From NCBI RefSeq assembly GCF_047238105.1, contig NZ_JBDFMD010000001.1:5332001-5396000 (forward strand): a DNA stretch of 64,000 nt. Reading direction: 5' to 3'. Position 1 is the stretch's first letter; every line of letters starts with the position of its first letter. The translations under genes and the position numbers were made by a program. Positions 63,310-64,000 of the stretch are shown here, in pieces. The stretch is from Paenibacillus_D sp047238105 (GTDB taxonomy: Bacteria > Bacillota > Bacilli > Paenibacillales > Paenibacillaceae). A model generated the notes under the pieces. That model saw only the letters and a list, made by a program, of their open reading frames with translations. It was not told the origin of the DNA and did not search any database.

Positions 63310-64000
63310 GTGCATAATGAAGCGGGCAAACGCCCCAACATCGTATTTATCATGTCGGACGATCACGCGTCTCATGCGATCGGCTGCTACGGCAGCAAGA
63401 TCAATGAGACACCGAACCTGGATAGGCTGGCGCAGGAAGGGATGCTCTTCGACAATTGCTTCTGCACGAACTCGATCTGCTCCCCCAGCCGCGCAGCGAT
63501 CCTGACGGGCAAGTACAATCATCTGAACGGCGTCCGGTCAATCGAGGATTCATTGGACGGGCGGCAGATGACCTTCCCCAAGCTGCTGCAGCAGGAAGGC
63601 TATCAGACGGCGATGATCGGCAAGTGGCATCTGGGCCACGGCGGCGATGCCGACCCGACCGGCTTCGATTACTGGACGGTGGTTCCCCATCAAGGGATCT
63701 ATCATGACCCCATATTTATCGAGATGGGCGAGCGGAAGCAATATCAAGGCTATGCGACCGACCTGATCACCGATTTCTCCATCGAGTGGATGAACGGCCG
63801 GGACCGGGACAAGCCATTTATGCTGATGTGCCACCACAAGGCGCCGCATCGTCCATGGCACCCGCATGAGAAGTACAAAGACCTTTACGAGGACCGTGAT
63901 ATTCCCGAGCCGGATACATTCTACGACGATTATGAGAACCGCGCCGCAGCCGCGAAGGAAGCCAAGATGCGGATCGACCGGGATATGAATGACGAAGTCG
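63310..64000 (+). CDS. Type I sulfatase, CxPSR type (sulfatase 13), 3' end outside window
   Basis: The open frame runs from GTG 63310 to the right edge; 230 residues are visible. GAGGTGA lies 6 bases before the start. Key parts: IVFIMSDDHASHAIGCYG, formylglycine site C57-S-P-S-R61, and IGKWHLGHGG as the active-site motif. SDDHASHAIGCYG and GKWHLGH are close to the group of sulfatases that often act on glycosaminoglycan-like or plant/algal sugars. The distal metal motif lies outside the window. No signal peptide. Divergent from an AraC gene, so its control differs from that of the LacI-regulated sulfatases. Confidence 0.93.
   Translation, partial: MHNEAGKRPNIVFIMSDDHASHAIGCYGSKINETPNLDRLAQEGMLFDNCFCTNSICSPSRAAILTGKYNHLNGVRSIEDSLDGRQMTFPKLLQQEGYQTAMIGKWHLGHGGDADPTGFDYWTVVPHQGIYHDPIFIEMGERKQYQGYATDLITDFSIEWMNGRDRDKPFMLMCHHKAPHRPWHPHEKYKDLYEDRDIPEPDTFYDDYENRAAAAKEAKMRIDRDMNDEV

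Noticed and set aside
63205..63522. Longer start for the AraC gene on the minus strand
   Set aside because: It would run across the divergent promoter region and the start of sulfatase 13; the cupin domain begins right after GTG 63204, which has a good ribosome binding site.
1..64000. CRISPR arrays, tRNA or rRNA genes, insertion sequences
   Set aside because: I saw no regularly spaced direct repeats, no tRNA-like or rRNA sequence, and no transposase in any frame.

Overview
The window looks like a piece of a G+C-rich Firmicutes chromosome, most likely Paenibacillus or a close relative. Support: strong AGGAGG-type ribosome binding sites, frequent TTG/GTG starts, S-layer homology (SLH) anchored proteins, an LplA/YtcQ-type sugar ABC importer without its own ATPase, and AraC- and LacI-type regulators. 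Nearly all of it is one large catabolic locus for a sulfated, probably acylated polysaccharide. It holds thirteen type I sulfatases (one cut by the right edge), a formylglycine-generating enzyme that would activate them, glycoside hydrolases, two esterases, an importer and very large surface proteins.

Layout. 1-446: C-terminal part of an AraC-type response regulator. 648-9873: extracellular block with a secreted beta-helix enzyme, a 1,680-residue beta-helix enzyme ending in a dockerin, and a cohesin-SLH anchor protein. 9994-21415: intracellular block with five sulfatases, a GH29 alpha-fucosidase and a GH2 beta-mannosidase-like enzyme. 21579-25035: two permeases and a solute-binding lipoprotein. 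25135-40749: second extracellular block with a BNR/Asp-box propeller protein, an SLH protein (frameshifted) and a giant two-catalytic-domain SLH protein (also frameshifted). 40886-41890: LacI-type regulator. 41964-57134: a ten-gene run with seven sulfatases, an alpha/beta-hydrolase, a GH106-like enzyme and an SGNH hydrolase, closed by a terminator. 57301-59469: a paired short chromate/sulfate-type (CHR) transporter and the formylglycine-generating enzyme. 59525-64000: an ADP-ribosylglycohydrolase-family gene, two AraC regulators and the start of a thirteenth sulfatase.

How it may work (inference): surface enzymes, held by SLH domains and by a cohesin-dockerin pair, cut the polymer outside. 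The ABC importer brings in oligosaccharides that are still sulfated. The sulfatases have no signal peptide, so desulfation, deacylation and final sugar release happen in the cytoplasm. The formylglycine-generating enzyme carries the catalytic cysteine pair and activates the sulfatases there. Sulfate released inside would need an exit, and the CHR pair next to the activating enzyme is a candidate. A palindrome, CGAAAG(A/T)CTTTCG, lies at three catabolic promoters with a degenerate copy at the LacI gene's own promoter, so the LacI protein probably controls the set. The substrate is not proven; fucosidase plus many sulfatases points toward a fucose-containing sulfated polysaccharide.
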